Below are positions 54,361 through 62,171 of a stretch of 64,000 nt of DNA, one piece after another. Source of the stretch: an uncultured Pelagibacteraceae bacterium (GTDB taxonomy: Bacteria > Pseudomonadota > Alphaproteobacteria > Pelagibacterales > Pelagibacteraceae); the NCBI GenBank assembly GCA_902517615.1, contig CABYCY010000003.1, forward strand, positions 1 through 64,000, in the 5' to 3' direction. Position 1 is the first letter of the stretch. Each line of letters starts with the position of its first letter. The notes under the pieces were generated by a model, which did not search any database, was not told where the DNA came from, and was given only the letters and a program-made list of their open reading frames with translations. The translations under genes were made by a program, and so were the position numbers.

Positions 54361-54393
54361 AAAAGGCCACTTTTAACTAAGTGGCCTTTTTTT
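54361..54393 (+). terminator. Intrinsic terminator after the glucose-type binding protein gene
   Basis: AAAAGGCCAC (54361-54370) pairs with GTGGCCTTTT (54381-54390) around a ten-base loop (TTTTAACTAA), followed by TTT. It separates the binding-protein gene from the permeases and probably acts as a partial terminator that keeps permease levels lower. Confidence 0.88.
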
Positions 54394-54418
54394 AAATCAA
54401 ACCTAAAAAATATTTATA

Positions 54419-55294
54419 ATGTTCAAGTGGTTAGAAAAAAATTTACCTAAAGTTGTAATGGCACCAGCTGTTGGTTTAATAGGATGGTTTGTTTATGGTT
54501 TTGTGCTTTGGACTTTATATATATCTTTTACGAATTCTAAAATTTTACCAAAGTATGAATTATGGGGCGTTGGTCAGTATGTTAAGTTGTGGGCTTCTCG
54601 TAAATGGCTGATTTCAGTAGAAAATTTACTAGTTTTTACAGCACTATTTTTGATTTTTTGTATTGTAATTGGAATTATTCTTGCAATTTTTCTTGACCAA
54701 AAAATTAGAGCCGAGGGGGTTTTAAGAACAATTTATTTATATCCAATGGCACTTTCATTTATTGTTACTGGAACAGCTTGGAAATGGATTTTAAATCCAA
54801 GCTTAGGTCTTCAAAAAATGTTTGTAGATTGGGGATTTGAAAATTTTACTTTTGATTGGTTGGTTAATCGAGAAATGGCTATTTATACAATTGTTATAGC
54901 TGGAGTATGGCAATCTGCCGGATTTGTGATGGCATTATTTTTAGCAGGTTTAAGATCAGTTGAGGATGAAATTGTTAAAGCAGCTAAAATTGATGGAGCA
55001 GGTTTATTTACAGTTTATTGGAAAATACTTCTTCCAATGATGAGACCAGTATTTTTTACAAGTTTTGTCATTTTAGTTCACATATCAATCAAAAGTTACG
55101 ATTTAATTGTTGCTTTAACACAAGGTGGGCCTGGTATTTCAACTACAATGCCAGCTTTATTTATGACGCAAGCTGCATTTCACAAAAGTCAAGTGGGATT
55201 ATCAGCAGCTAGTGCGATGATGATGTTTATGGCAGTTGCAGCAGTAATTATTCCATATTTATATTCTGAATTAAGGAGAGAGAATGCAAGATAA
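54419..55294 (+). CDS. Sugar ABC transporter permease 1 (GtsB/MalF-like)
   Basis: A 291-residue CUT1 permease with six hydrophobic segments. The EAA loop is KAAKIDGAGLFTVYWKILLPMMRP, which docks the ATPase. TIYLYPMALSFIVTGTAWKWILNP is typical of glucose-type permeases. It overlaps the next permease by 11 bases. Confidence 0.94.
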   Translation: MFKWLEKNLPKVVMAPAVGLIGWFVYGFVLWTLYISFTNSKILPKYELWGVGQYVKLWASRKWLISVENLLVFTALFLIFCIVIGIILAIFLDQKIRAEGVLRTIYLYPMALSFIVTGTAWKWILNPSLGLQKMFVDWGFENFTFDWLVNREMAIYTIVIAGVWQSAGFVMALFLAGLRSVEDEIVKAAKIDGAGLFTVYWKILLPMMRPVFFTSFVILVHISIKSYDLIVALTQGGPGISTTMPALFMTQAAFHKSQVGLSAASAMMMFMAVAAVIIPYLYSELRRENAR

Positions 55295-56189
55295 CTTTCA
55301 ATCATCTTCTTACAAGCAACTAGAACAAAAATCTAAATATACAAATATGTTTTTAAGGTGGTTTTTGTATTTTATTTTAATTGTTTTTGCATCTTACTTT
55401 ATTTTTCCATTGTATGTGATGGTTGTAACTTCTTTAAAGACAATGGAGGAAATACGACAAGGTACACTTCTTACTTGGCCAAGTTCCTTAAATTTTGATT
55501 CATGGTTAGTTGCTTGGGGTGGAAGAGGTTATGGGGCAGGAGATACTTTTTTAAGACCATATTTTTGGAATTCAATTAAGATGGTAGTACCAGCAGTATT
55601 TTTTTCTACATTCATAGGAGCAATGACTGGTTATGTTTTAACAAAATGGAGATTTAGAGGAGATCAATGGGTGTTTCTTTTTCTGTTATTTGGATGTTTT
55701 ATACCGTTTCAGGCAATTTTGCTACCAATGGCTAGAACACTTGGAGTATTAGGAATATCAAATTCTGTAATAGGACTTGTTTTAGTTCACACTGTTTATG
55801 GAATTCCATTTACAACTTTATTTTTTAGAAACTATTATATTTCAGTTCCAACTGAATTAGTTAAGGCTGCAAGAATAGATGGGGCTGGTTTCTTTAAAAT
55901 ATTTTTTAAAATTTTACTTCCTATATCAGCACCAATTATTGTAGTAACAGTTATTTGGCAATTTACCCAAATATGGAATGACTTTTTATTTGGATCAACT
56001 TTTTCATTTGGAGAAGCTGCACCAATTCAGGTTGCGTTAAATAATATGGTTTTATCAAGCACTAGTGTTAAAGAATATAATGTAGATATGGCTTCAGCTA
56101 TTATAGCGGGCATCCCAACACTTATTGTTTATGTTTTGGCGGGTAAATATTTTATTAGAGGATTAACTTCAGGTGCAGTGAAAGGATAA
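55284..56189 (+). CDS. Sugar ABC transporter permease 2 (GtsC/MalG-like)
   Basis: A 301-residue CUT1 permease with six hydrophobic segments. The EAA loop is KAARIDGAGFFKIFFKILLPISAP, and FPLYVMVVTSLKTMEEIRQG near the N-terminus is typical. It forms the channel with the upstream permease. It lies two bases from the ATPase gene. Confidence 0.94.
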   Translation: MQDNFQSSSYKQLEQKSKYTNMFLRWFLYFILIVFASYFIFPLYVMVVTSLKTMEEIRQGTLLTWPSSLNFDSWLVAWGGRGYGAGDTFLRPYFWNSIKMVVPAVFFSTFIGAMTGYVLTKWRFRGDQWVFLFLLFGCFIPFQAILLPMARTLGVLGISNSVIGLVLVHTVYGIPFTTLFFRNYYISVPTELVKAARIDGAGFFKIFFKILLPISAPIIVVTVIWQFTQIWNDFLFGSTFSFGEAAPIQVALNNMVLSSTSVKEYNVDMASAIIAGIPTLIVYVLAGKYFIRGLTSGAVKG

Positions 56190-56191
56190 GA

Positions 56192-57286
56192 ATGAAAACA
56201 TTAAAAATTGAGGAATTGTCAAAAAACTTTGGTTCAACGGAAGTGTTAAGAAAGATTAATTTAGAAATAGATGAAGGAAACTTTTTGGTTCTTTTGGGAC
56301 CATCTGGTTGTGGAAAATCAACATTATTAAATATTATTGCAGGTTTAGAAACAATAAATGAAGGAAATGTTTTTATTGATGATTATAATGTAAGCAAAGT
56401 AGAGCCAAAAGACCGAAACATTGCAATGGTTTTTCAGTCATATGCTTTGTATCCATCAATGAATGTTCGTGAAAATATGATTTTTGGTCTAAAACAAGCA
56501 AAGGTATCTAAAGAAAAAATAGAGGAACAATTAGAAAAAGTATCAAAATTTTTACAAGTAGATGCCTTGTTAGAAAGAAAACCATCACAATTATCTGGCG
56601 GTCAAAGACAGCGTGTAGCAATTGGTAGAGCTTTGGTTAGAGAACCAAGAATTTTTTTATTTGATGAACCTTTGTCAAATTTAGATGCAAAATTAAGAGT
56701 TGAGATGAGAAGGGAAATTAAAAAACTTCATCAACAACTTAAAACCACAGTTGTTTATGTAACTCACGATCAAACCGAAGCTATGAGTTTAGGTACAAAT
56801 ATTGCAATTATGAATCATGGTGTAATACAACAAAATGATACACCAGAAAATATTTATAACAAACCTAGCAATACTTTTGTAGCAGACTTCATTGGCTCAC
56901 CTTCTATGAACCTTATTAAAGGTAATCTTAAACAAAGTTCAGATAAAATTTCATTTGTTGCTAGGGGATCAAATCTTGAGATTCCAATTAATGGATATGA
57001 TTTTAAAGAAAAATCAAGTCAAGATAACAAAGAAGTGGTTTTTGGTTTACGACCAGAACACATATTTTTCAAAAGATCTAGTGATAATGATTTTGAGATA
57101 AAGTTAAGAGCTGATTTAAGTGAATACATAGGTCATGAGCAAATCATGACTTTTAATTTTGCTAATCAAGAGGTACTAGCAAAGTTTCCATCTACAATTA
57201 AAATTGAACTATCAAAAGATACAAATTTGTATTTTGATTTAACTCAAGTTTCTTTGTTTGATGAACAGACAGAAGAAAGAATATAA
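56192..57286 (+). CDS. Sugar ABC transporter ATPase (UgpC/MalK-like)
   Basis: A 364-residue ATPase with Walker A GPSGCGKST (36-44), signature LSGGQ (134-138), Walker B FLFDEP (155-160) and NLDAKLRVEMRREIK. The C-terminal ~130 residues are the TOBE/OB regulatory domain (VFGLRPEHIFF). Complete for the CUT1 system of the two preceding permeases and the binding protein at 53.1 kb. Downstream SDR starts three bases later. Confidence 0.95.
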   Translation: MKTLKIEELSKNFGSTEVLRKINLEIDEGNFLVLLGPSGCGKSTLLNIIAGLETINEGNVFIDDYNVSKVEPKDRNIAMVFQSYALYPSMNVRENMIFGLKQAKVSKEKIEEQLEKVSKFLQVDALLERKPSQLSGGQRQRVAIGRALVREPRIFLFDEPLSNLDAKLRVEMRREIKKLHQQLKTTVVYVTHDQTEAMSLGTNIAIMNHGVIQQNDTPENIYNKPSNTFVADFIGSPSMNLIKGNLKQSSDKISFVARGSNLEIPINGYDFKEKSSQDNKEVVFGLRPEHIFFKRSSDNDFEIKLRADLSEYIGHEQIMTFNFANQEVLAKFPSTIKIELSKDTNLYFDLTQVSLFDEQTEERI

Positions 57287-57288
57287 AT

Positions 57289-58050
57289 ATGAAAGTCAAA
57301 TATGAAGATTTAAAAAATAAAAGAGTATTTATAACCGGAGGTGGATCTGGTATTGGAGCTGCAATAGTTGAACATTTTTGTGAGCAAGGAAGTGAAGTTT
57401 ATTTTGTTGATATAGATTTAAAAGAAACAAAAAAACTATTAAATAAAATTAAAAAAAATAAATTTAGAGCGCCAACCTTTATTGAGTGTAATTTATTAGA
57501 TATAAATAGATTAGAAAAAATCATTAAAAAAATTATTTCTACAAAAGGACCAATTCATGCTTTAATCAATAATGCAGCTAATGATGATAGGCATACAACT
57601 GATCAGGTTGATGAAAAGTATTGGGAAAATAGAATGGCAATAAATTTAAAACATTATTTTTTTGCGGCAAAATCAGTTGTTAAAGCTATGAAAAAAATGA
57701 AATCCGGTTCAATTGTAAATTTAAGTTCAGTATCCTGGATGCTAGGCGAGGGTGATAAAGTTGTCTATGAGACAGCAAAATCTGCGGTAGTAGGTTTAAC
57801 CAGATCTTTTGCTCAAGAGTATGGAAAATATAATATACGAACAAATTCAGTTGTACCTGGATCCATTGCAACTGAACGACAAATTAAACATTGGTTAACT
57901 CCAAAATATAAAAAGCTTATCTTGGACAGCCAAGCACTTAAAAGACAGTTAAAACCCAATGATGTGGCTCAATTAGTACTGTTTTTAGCATCTGATCAAT
58001 CTTCTGGATGTACAAAACAGAGCTTTATTGTTGATGGTGGTATAACTTGA
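57289..58050 (+). CDS. SDR-family aldose 1-dehydrogenase-like (paralogue B)
   Basis: A 253-residue SDR with TGGGSGIG (16-23) and Y160-x3-K164 (YETAK). Same length as paralogue A and colinear from end to end; shared blocks include FIECN, NDxRH, KYWxxRMxINLKHY and SSGCTKQ. It is directly behind the glucose-type ABC genes and before galM, so the likely job is oxidation of the imported aldose to its lactone. Galactose, glucose, arabinose or fucose are all possible. Confidence 0.88.
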   Translation: MKVKYEDLKNKRVFITGGGSGIGAAIVEHFCEQGSEVYFVDIDLKETKKLLNKIKKNKFRAPTFIECNLLDINRLEKIIKKIISTKGPIHALINNAANDDRHTTDQVDEKYWENRMAINLKHYFFAAKSVVKAMKKMKSGSIVNLSSVSWMLGEGDKVVYETAKSAVVGLTRSFAQEYGKYNIRTNSVVPGSIATERQIKHWLTPKYKKLILDSQALKRQLKPNDVAQLVLFLASDQSSGCTKQSFIVDGGIT

Positions 58051-58055
58051 TCTAG

Positions 58056-59018
58056 GTGAAAGTTGAAAGTTCTATAATTCAAAATAAATTTCTGAGAGTT
58101 AAAACTCTTAATTATGGCGCTAGTCTTTTTGAAGTTTATCACAGGAAAAAGAAAATAAATTTAATTCTAAATTTAGGATCAAAAGAAAACTACAGATATA
58201 AACATGCAAATGTAGGATCAACTTGCGGGAGGTATGCAGGTAGAATTTCTAATTCAAAGTTTAAGATAAGTAATAAAAAATTTAATTTAAATACAAATGA
58301 GGGAAAAAATATTCTTCATGGTGGAAAAGTTGGTTTCTCTATTCTACCATGGAAAAAAATAGGTCAAACAAAAGATAAAATAGTATATCAACTTCATTCA
58401 AGAGATAACGATCAAGGTTTCCCTGGAGATTTAGTCATTAATTGTATTTATCAAATTAAAAATAATTTTTTAATAATAAAGTATGAATATAAATCTAATA
58501 AAAGTACTCATGTAAACTTAACAAATCATAGTTATTGGAATTTAGAAAAAAATAAAAAAAAAATGATTTATAATCATGAGTTAAGATTAAATTCATATAA
58601 ATATCTCCAAATAAACAAAAATTTAATACCAACAGGAAGGTTTAAAAATGTCAAAAATTCAATTTATGATTTTTTAAATTTTGAAAATATAGGTAAAAAA
58701 TTAAATTATTTTAAATATAAAAAAGTTAATATTAAATTTAAAGGTTTCGATACTACATTTGTTGTAAAGAAAAATACTAGAAATTTAGTTGGAACTTTAA
58801 AAAATAATAATATTCAAGTTGATTTTTTTTCAAATTTACCTGGTGTTCAACTTTATTCAGCACAAAATCTAAATTATAAAAAAAAATTATTTCCTTACCA
58901 AGGTATTTGTTTAGAAACACAATATTTTCCAGATGCTCCTAATAAAAAGAATTTTCCGAGCACTTTAATTAAACCTAATAAAAGGTATACATGTTTTACA
59001 AAAATTAAAATTAATTAA
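58056..59018 (+). CDS. galM: Aldose 1-epimerase (galactose mutarotase)
   Basis: A 320-residue GalM-fold enzyme that interconverts alpha and beta anomers. The catalytic His lies in NLTNHSYWNL and the catalytic Glu in GICLETQYFPDAPN; GRYAGRISNSKF and NILHGGKVGFSILPW are also typical. The start is GTG 58056, five bases after the SDR. Very Lys/Asn-rich. It supplies the right anomer to the neighbouring dehydrogenase. Confidence 0.92.
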   Translation: MKVESSIIQNKFLRVKTLNYGASLFEVYHRKKKINLILNLGSKENYRYKHANVGSTCGRYAGRISNSKFKISNKKFNLNTNEGKNILHGGKVGFSILPWKKIGQTKDKIVYQLHSRDNDQGFPGDLVINCIYQIKNNFLIIKYEYKSNKSTHVNLTNHSYWNLEKNKKKMIYNHELRLNSYKYLQINKNLIPTGRFKNVKNSIYDFLNFENIGKKLNYFKYKKVNIKFKGFDTTFVVKKNTRNLVGTLKNNNIQVDFFSNLPGVQLYSAQNLNYKKKLFPYQGICLETQYFPDAPNKKNFPSTLIKPNKRYTCFTKIKIN

Positions 59019-59021
59019 TTT

Positions 59022-60059
59022 ATGAATAAAAAAATTAATATTTCAATAGTTGGAACGGGATTAATGGGTTTACAACACATTAAAGCTATTCAAAAATCAA
59101 AGAAAGCAAACCTTCATTCAATAGTAGATATTAGCAATAATGCTAAAAATTTATCAAAAAAATATAAAATTCCATTGTATTCAGATGTATCAGAGCTTTT
59201 AAATTCAAAAAAACTTGATGCTGTAATAGTTGCTACCCCTAATCAATTGCATGAAAAACATACTGTAAGTTTTTTAAAAAACAAAATACCTGTTTTGTTA
59301 GAAAAACCTATTTCAGATAACATTCAATCTGCAAAAAAAATTATTAGTAGTGCCAATAAGAACAAAACTCCATTGCTGATTGGGTATCATCGTAGACACA
59401 ATTCAATAGTCTCTAAAGTAAAAGATATTATAAACAAAGGCAAATTAGGCAACATTGTATCTGCAAACGTTTTATGTTGGCTGTATAAACACAAAAAGTA
59501 TTACAGAGAGAAATGGAGAGTTACTAAAGGTGGTGGGCCTTTAGGTATAAATTTAGTTCATGACATTGATATGATTTGTTATTTATTGGGTTCAATAAAA
59601 TATGTTCAAGCATTTACAACAAATAAAACTAGAAAATTTCAAGTAGAGGACACAGCTACAATAAGTTTGATCTTTAATTCAGGAGTGCTTTGTTCACTAA
59701 ATTTGTCAGATACAATTGTTGCACCTTGGAGTTATGAGCTAACAGCAGGAGAAAATCCTGCATACCCAATTACTAATCAATCTGCATATATGATTGGTGG
59801 TACCAAGGGTTCTTTACAGTTTCCTAATCTTAAATATTGGTTCTATAAAAAAGAACGAAGTTGGTGGAATAAGATTTTTGTTAATGAAGATAAAAATAAA
59901 AAAGATGACAATACATTGGTAAATCAAATTAATCATTTTGCTGATGTCGTTGCAAAAAAAGCTAAACCAAAAGTAAATGGTAACGATGGCTTAATTTCTC
60001 TCAAAATTTTTGCTGCTATAACCAAAAGTGCAAAAACTGGAAAAAAAATTAAAATTTAA
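59022..60059 (+). CDS. Gfo/Idh/MocA-family oxidoreductase
   Basis: A 345-residue dehydrogenase-type protein: IVGTGLMGLQHIKAI Rossmann motif, VLLEKPISDNIQSA, LIGYHRRHNSIV and GGGPLGINLVHDIDMICYLLG. It is last in the glucose-type ABC module, three bases after galM. Could oxidise the sugar or its lactone-derived acid. It converges on the tartrate-type dehydrogenase with a shared TTAA. Confidence 0.87.
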   Translation: MNKKINISIVGTGLMGLQHIKAIQKSKKANLHSIVDISNNAKNLSKKYKIPLYSDVSELLNSKKLDAVIVATPNQLHEKHTVSFLKNKIPVLLEKPISDNIQSAKKIISSANKNKTPLLIGYHRRHNSIVSKVKDIINKGKLGNIVSANVLCWLYKHKKYYREKWRVTKGGGPLGINLVHDIDMICYLLGSIKYVQAFTTNKTRKFQVEDTATISLIFNSGVLCSLNLSDTIVAPWSYELTAGENPAYPITNQSAYMIGGTKGSLQFPNLKYWFYKKERSWWNKIFVNEDKNKKDDNTLVNQINHFADVVAKKAKPKVNGNDGLISLKIFAAITKSAKTGKKIKI

Positions 60060-61120
60060 AGATTAGCTAAAATCGAATTAGAAGATTTAACAGTATCAGC
60101 ATCCCCACCTAAATCTTTAGTTCTGTTATTTTTATCGCTTAAAGATTTTTCAATTGCTTCAACTATTGAATTAGAAGCTTCTTTTTCTCCTAAATAATCT
60201 AGCATCATTGCTCCAGACCAAATTTGTCCTACAGGATTTGCAATTCCTTTTCCTGCAATATCAGGGGCAGAACCGTGAACTGGTTCAAATAAAGATGGAA
60301 ATTTATTTTCTGGATTAATATTTCCAGAGGGAGCAATTCCAATTGTTCCTGTACAAGCAGGTCCTAAGTCTGAAAGAATATCTCCAAATAAATTCGATGC
60401 TACTACTACATCAAACCATTCTGGATTAAGGACAAATCGAGCAACCAAAATATCTATGTGAAACTGATTTGTCTCAATTTCAGGATAGTTTTTTTTCATT
60501 TCATTAAATCGCTCATCCCAAAAAGGCATAGTAATTGAAATTCCATTTGATTTTGTTGCATTAGTTAATTTTTTTCTTTTTCGTTGTTTTGCTAATTCAA
60601 ATGCAAATTTTTGCACTCTGTCTATTCCGTGTGCTGACATTATAGTTTCTTGAATAGCTATTTCACGTTCAGTATTTTTAAACATTCTACCACCTACAGA
60701 AGAATATTCTCCTTCAGTATTTTCTCTAACTATAAGCATATCTATATCACCAGGCTTTTTATTGGCTAAAGGAGGATTAATACCTGGGAAAAGTTTTACA
60801 GGTCTAAGATTAATATATTGATCAAACTCTCTTCGAAATTGAAGTAAAGATCCCCATAAAGATATATGATCTGGAACTCTTTCCGGCATACCAACTGCTC
60901 CAAAAAATATTGCATCATATTTACTTAATTTCTCTTTCCAATCATCCGGAAGCATTTTCCCATGCTTTTCATAATAATCACAAGAAGCAAAATCATATTC
61001 AGTAAAATTTATTTTAAATTGATGTTTTAAAGCAGTATCTTTTAAAACTTTTAAGCCTTCAGGTAATACTTCTTTTCCTATTCCATCTCCAGGTATTGAT
61101 GCAATATTATATTCTTTCAT
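60056..61120 (-). CDS. Tartrate/D-malate dehydrogenase-like (isopropylmalate DH family)
   Basis: A 354-residue beta-decarboxylating dehydrogenase. I chose ATG 61120 (MKEYNIASIPGDGIGKEV) over an upstream TTG at 61141. Substrate arginines in LLQFRREFDQYINLRPVK, IVRENTEGEYSSVG, and metal/NAD stretches VVASNLFGDILSDLG and LFEPVHGSAPDIAGKGIANP are intact. It belongs to the TtuC/DmlA subgroup rather than LeuB, as seen in SLWGSLLQFRR. It oxidises tartrate, D-malate or a related 2-hydroxy acid. A single-gene unit. Confidence 0.88.
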   Translation of the reverse strand: MKEYNIASIPGDGIGKEVLPEGLKVLKDTALKHQFKINFTEYDFASCDYYEKHGKMLPDDWKEKLSKYDAIFFGAVGMPERVPDHISLWGSLLQFRREFDQYINLRPVKLFPGINPPLANKKPGDIDMLIVRENTEGEYSSVGGRMFKNTEREIAIQETIMSAHGIDRVQKFAFELAKQRKRKKLTNATKSNGISITMPFWDERFNEMKKNYPEIETNQFHIDILVARFVLNPEWFDVVVASNLFGDILSDLGPACTGTIGIAPSGNINPENKFPSLFEPVHGSAPDIAGKGIANPVGQIWSGAMMLDYLGEKEASNSIVEAIEKSLSDKNNRTKDLGGDADTVKSSNSILANL

Positions 61121-61225
61121 AGGTTGCGTTTTATACTTCAAAATATCAATAAATTATATTGTAAAATTATCTCTAAAATTTCAAACCTTCATTGTTTTGA
61201 CATATTTTTTTTGTTAATTTTTGTT

Positions 61226-61735
61226 ATGAAAAAATTTTTATTTCTAATTTTGTTTAGTTTTCTTTTTGTATCAAGCTCTCACGCTGCTTGTGATGATCCA
61301 TTGACAGATGGGGTAGATTACTCAAAATGCAGATTTTCAGATGCACAAGATCTTCAAGGTAGTTATCTTCCTAATTCCAATTTATCTTTTGCAAGTTTTG
61401 TACAGGTAAACTTTGACAAAAGTATAATGATGAATTCAAATTTGTCCTTTGGGACTTTTCCCGAGTCAACTTTTGTAAGAGCTAATCTGTATGAGACAAT
61501 TAGCATTGGTGCAAATTTTGAAAAAACAAACTTTACTAATGCTAACCTAACAAGAGTTGATTTTATGGGAGCAACTTTAATTGAAGCTAATTTTCAAAAT
61601 TCTAATCTAATGGAAGCTAATTTTACATCATCAAATATAACTAATGCAAATTTTGATGGTGCAAATTTAATTGGTGCAACATGGACAAATGGACAGACTT
61701 GTGGTCCTGACTCAATTGGAACCTGCAAACAATAG
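61226..61735 (+). CDS. Secreted pentapeptide-repeat protein
   Basis: A 169-residue protein from ATG 61226, chosen because it gives a clear signal peptide (residues 1-20, LFLILFSFLFVSSSHAA); an in-frame ATG at 61124 would bury it. The body is a run of A(N/D)(L/F)xx-type pentapeptides (LSFASFVQVNF, ADF/ANFEKTNFTNANL and so on), forming a right-handed quadrilateral beta-helix. Cys22/Cys35 at one end and Cys159/Cys167 at the other suggest disulfide caps. Periplasmic or surface role; function unknown. Confidence 0.85.
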   Translation: MKKFLFLILFSFLFVSSSHAACDDPLTDGVDYSKCRFSDAQDLQGSYLPNSNLSFASFVQVNFDKSIMMNSNLSFGTFPESTFVRANLYETISIGANFEKTNFTNANLTRVDFMGATLIEANFQNSNLMEANFTSSNITNANFDGANLIGATWTNGQTCGPDSIGTCKQ

Positions 61736-61738
61736 TAA

Positions 61739-62032
61739 ATGAACACTTCAGTAAATACTGACGATGTTATATTGAATTTTTTTAAACAGATCTGTGATGA
61801 AAAAGATGATCAAAAATGTATTGAACTTGGAAAAGAATGGATAAAAGCAATGGAGACTAATTTGTCTAATATGGAAAAAAATTTAAATGGTGCAGATAAG
61901 CTAAAACATAAAGATGATATTCAAAGTAATCGTGATCATTTAAATAGTCTAAAAAACAAAAACTCTTCTGAATGGAGAAAGTATGCAACACAATGTATGA
62001 TTGAAATAATGAATCATAAGAGTCAAAAATAA
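61739..62032 (+). CDS. Small hypothetical protein (97 aa)
   Basis: Not recognised. It is a 97-residue, probably all-helical protein with three cysteines (C19, C27, C86) and charged, heptad-like stretches (NLSNMEKNLNGADKLKHKDD). No signal peptide is visible. It starts three bases after the pentapeptide gene and so is likely co-transcribed. The C19/C27 pair in ICDEKDDQKCIEL could bind metal or form a disulfide, but nothing shows which. Confidence 0.6.
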   Translation: MNTSVNTDDVILNFFKQICDEKDDQKCIELGKEWIKAMETNLSNMEKNLNGADKLKHKDDIQSNRDHLNSLKNKNSSEWRKYATQCMIEIMNHKSQK

Positions 62033-62103
62033 TATTTAAAAAATTTAATTAAGATTAAGTTTAATTAACTAGCTATATCTTTCAATTCATTGTAAGAATT
62101 ACT

Positions 62104-62168
62104 GATAGGGGTGTCTTAACAGACTGAGATTAAACCCTAAGAACCTGTCCGGTAATTCAGAAAGGGAT
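62104..62168 (+). promoter_or_regulatory. TPP (thiamine pyrophosphate) riboswitch
   Basis: The THI-element core is recognisable: AGGGGTGTCT, then AGACTGAGAT, then AACCCTAAGAACCTG, a CCGGTAATTCAG arm and AAAGGGATAA. The P3 hairpin is minimal (GTCT 62113-62116 with AGAC 62121-62124). P2 is TAGGG/CCCTA. The 3' AGGGA also serves as the ribosome site four to ten bases before the ATG at 62172, so ligand binding should hide it and shut translation. No terminator is present. Confidence 0.93.
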
Positions 62169-62171
62169 AAA

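Noticed and set aside
19550..61120. Recent horizontally acquired island
   Set aside because: Base composition and codon use look like the flanks, and there is no integrase, tRNA border or direct repeat; a variable region is possible but recent transfer is not supported.
61121..61141. TTG start for the tartrate-type dehydrogenase
   Set aside because: ATG 61120 gives the usual length and N-terminus (MKEYNIASIPGDGIG).
61124..61225. Upstream extension of the pentapeptide-repeat protein
   Set aside because: ATG 61226 yields a clean signal peptide; the extension would place it internally.
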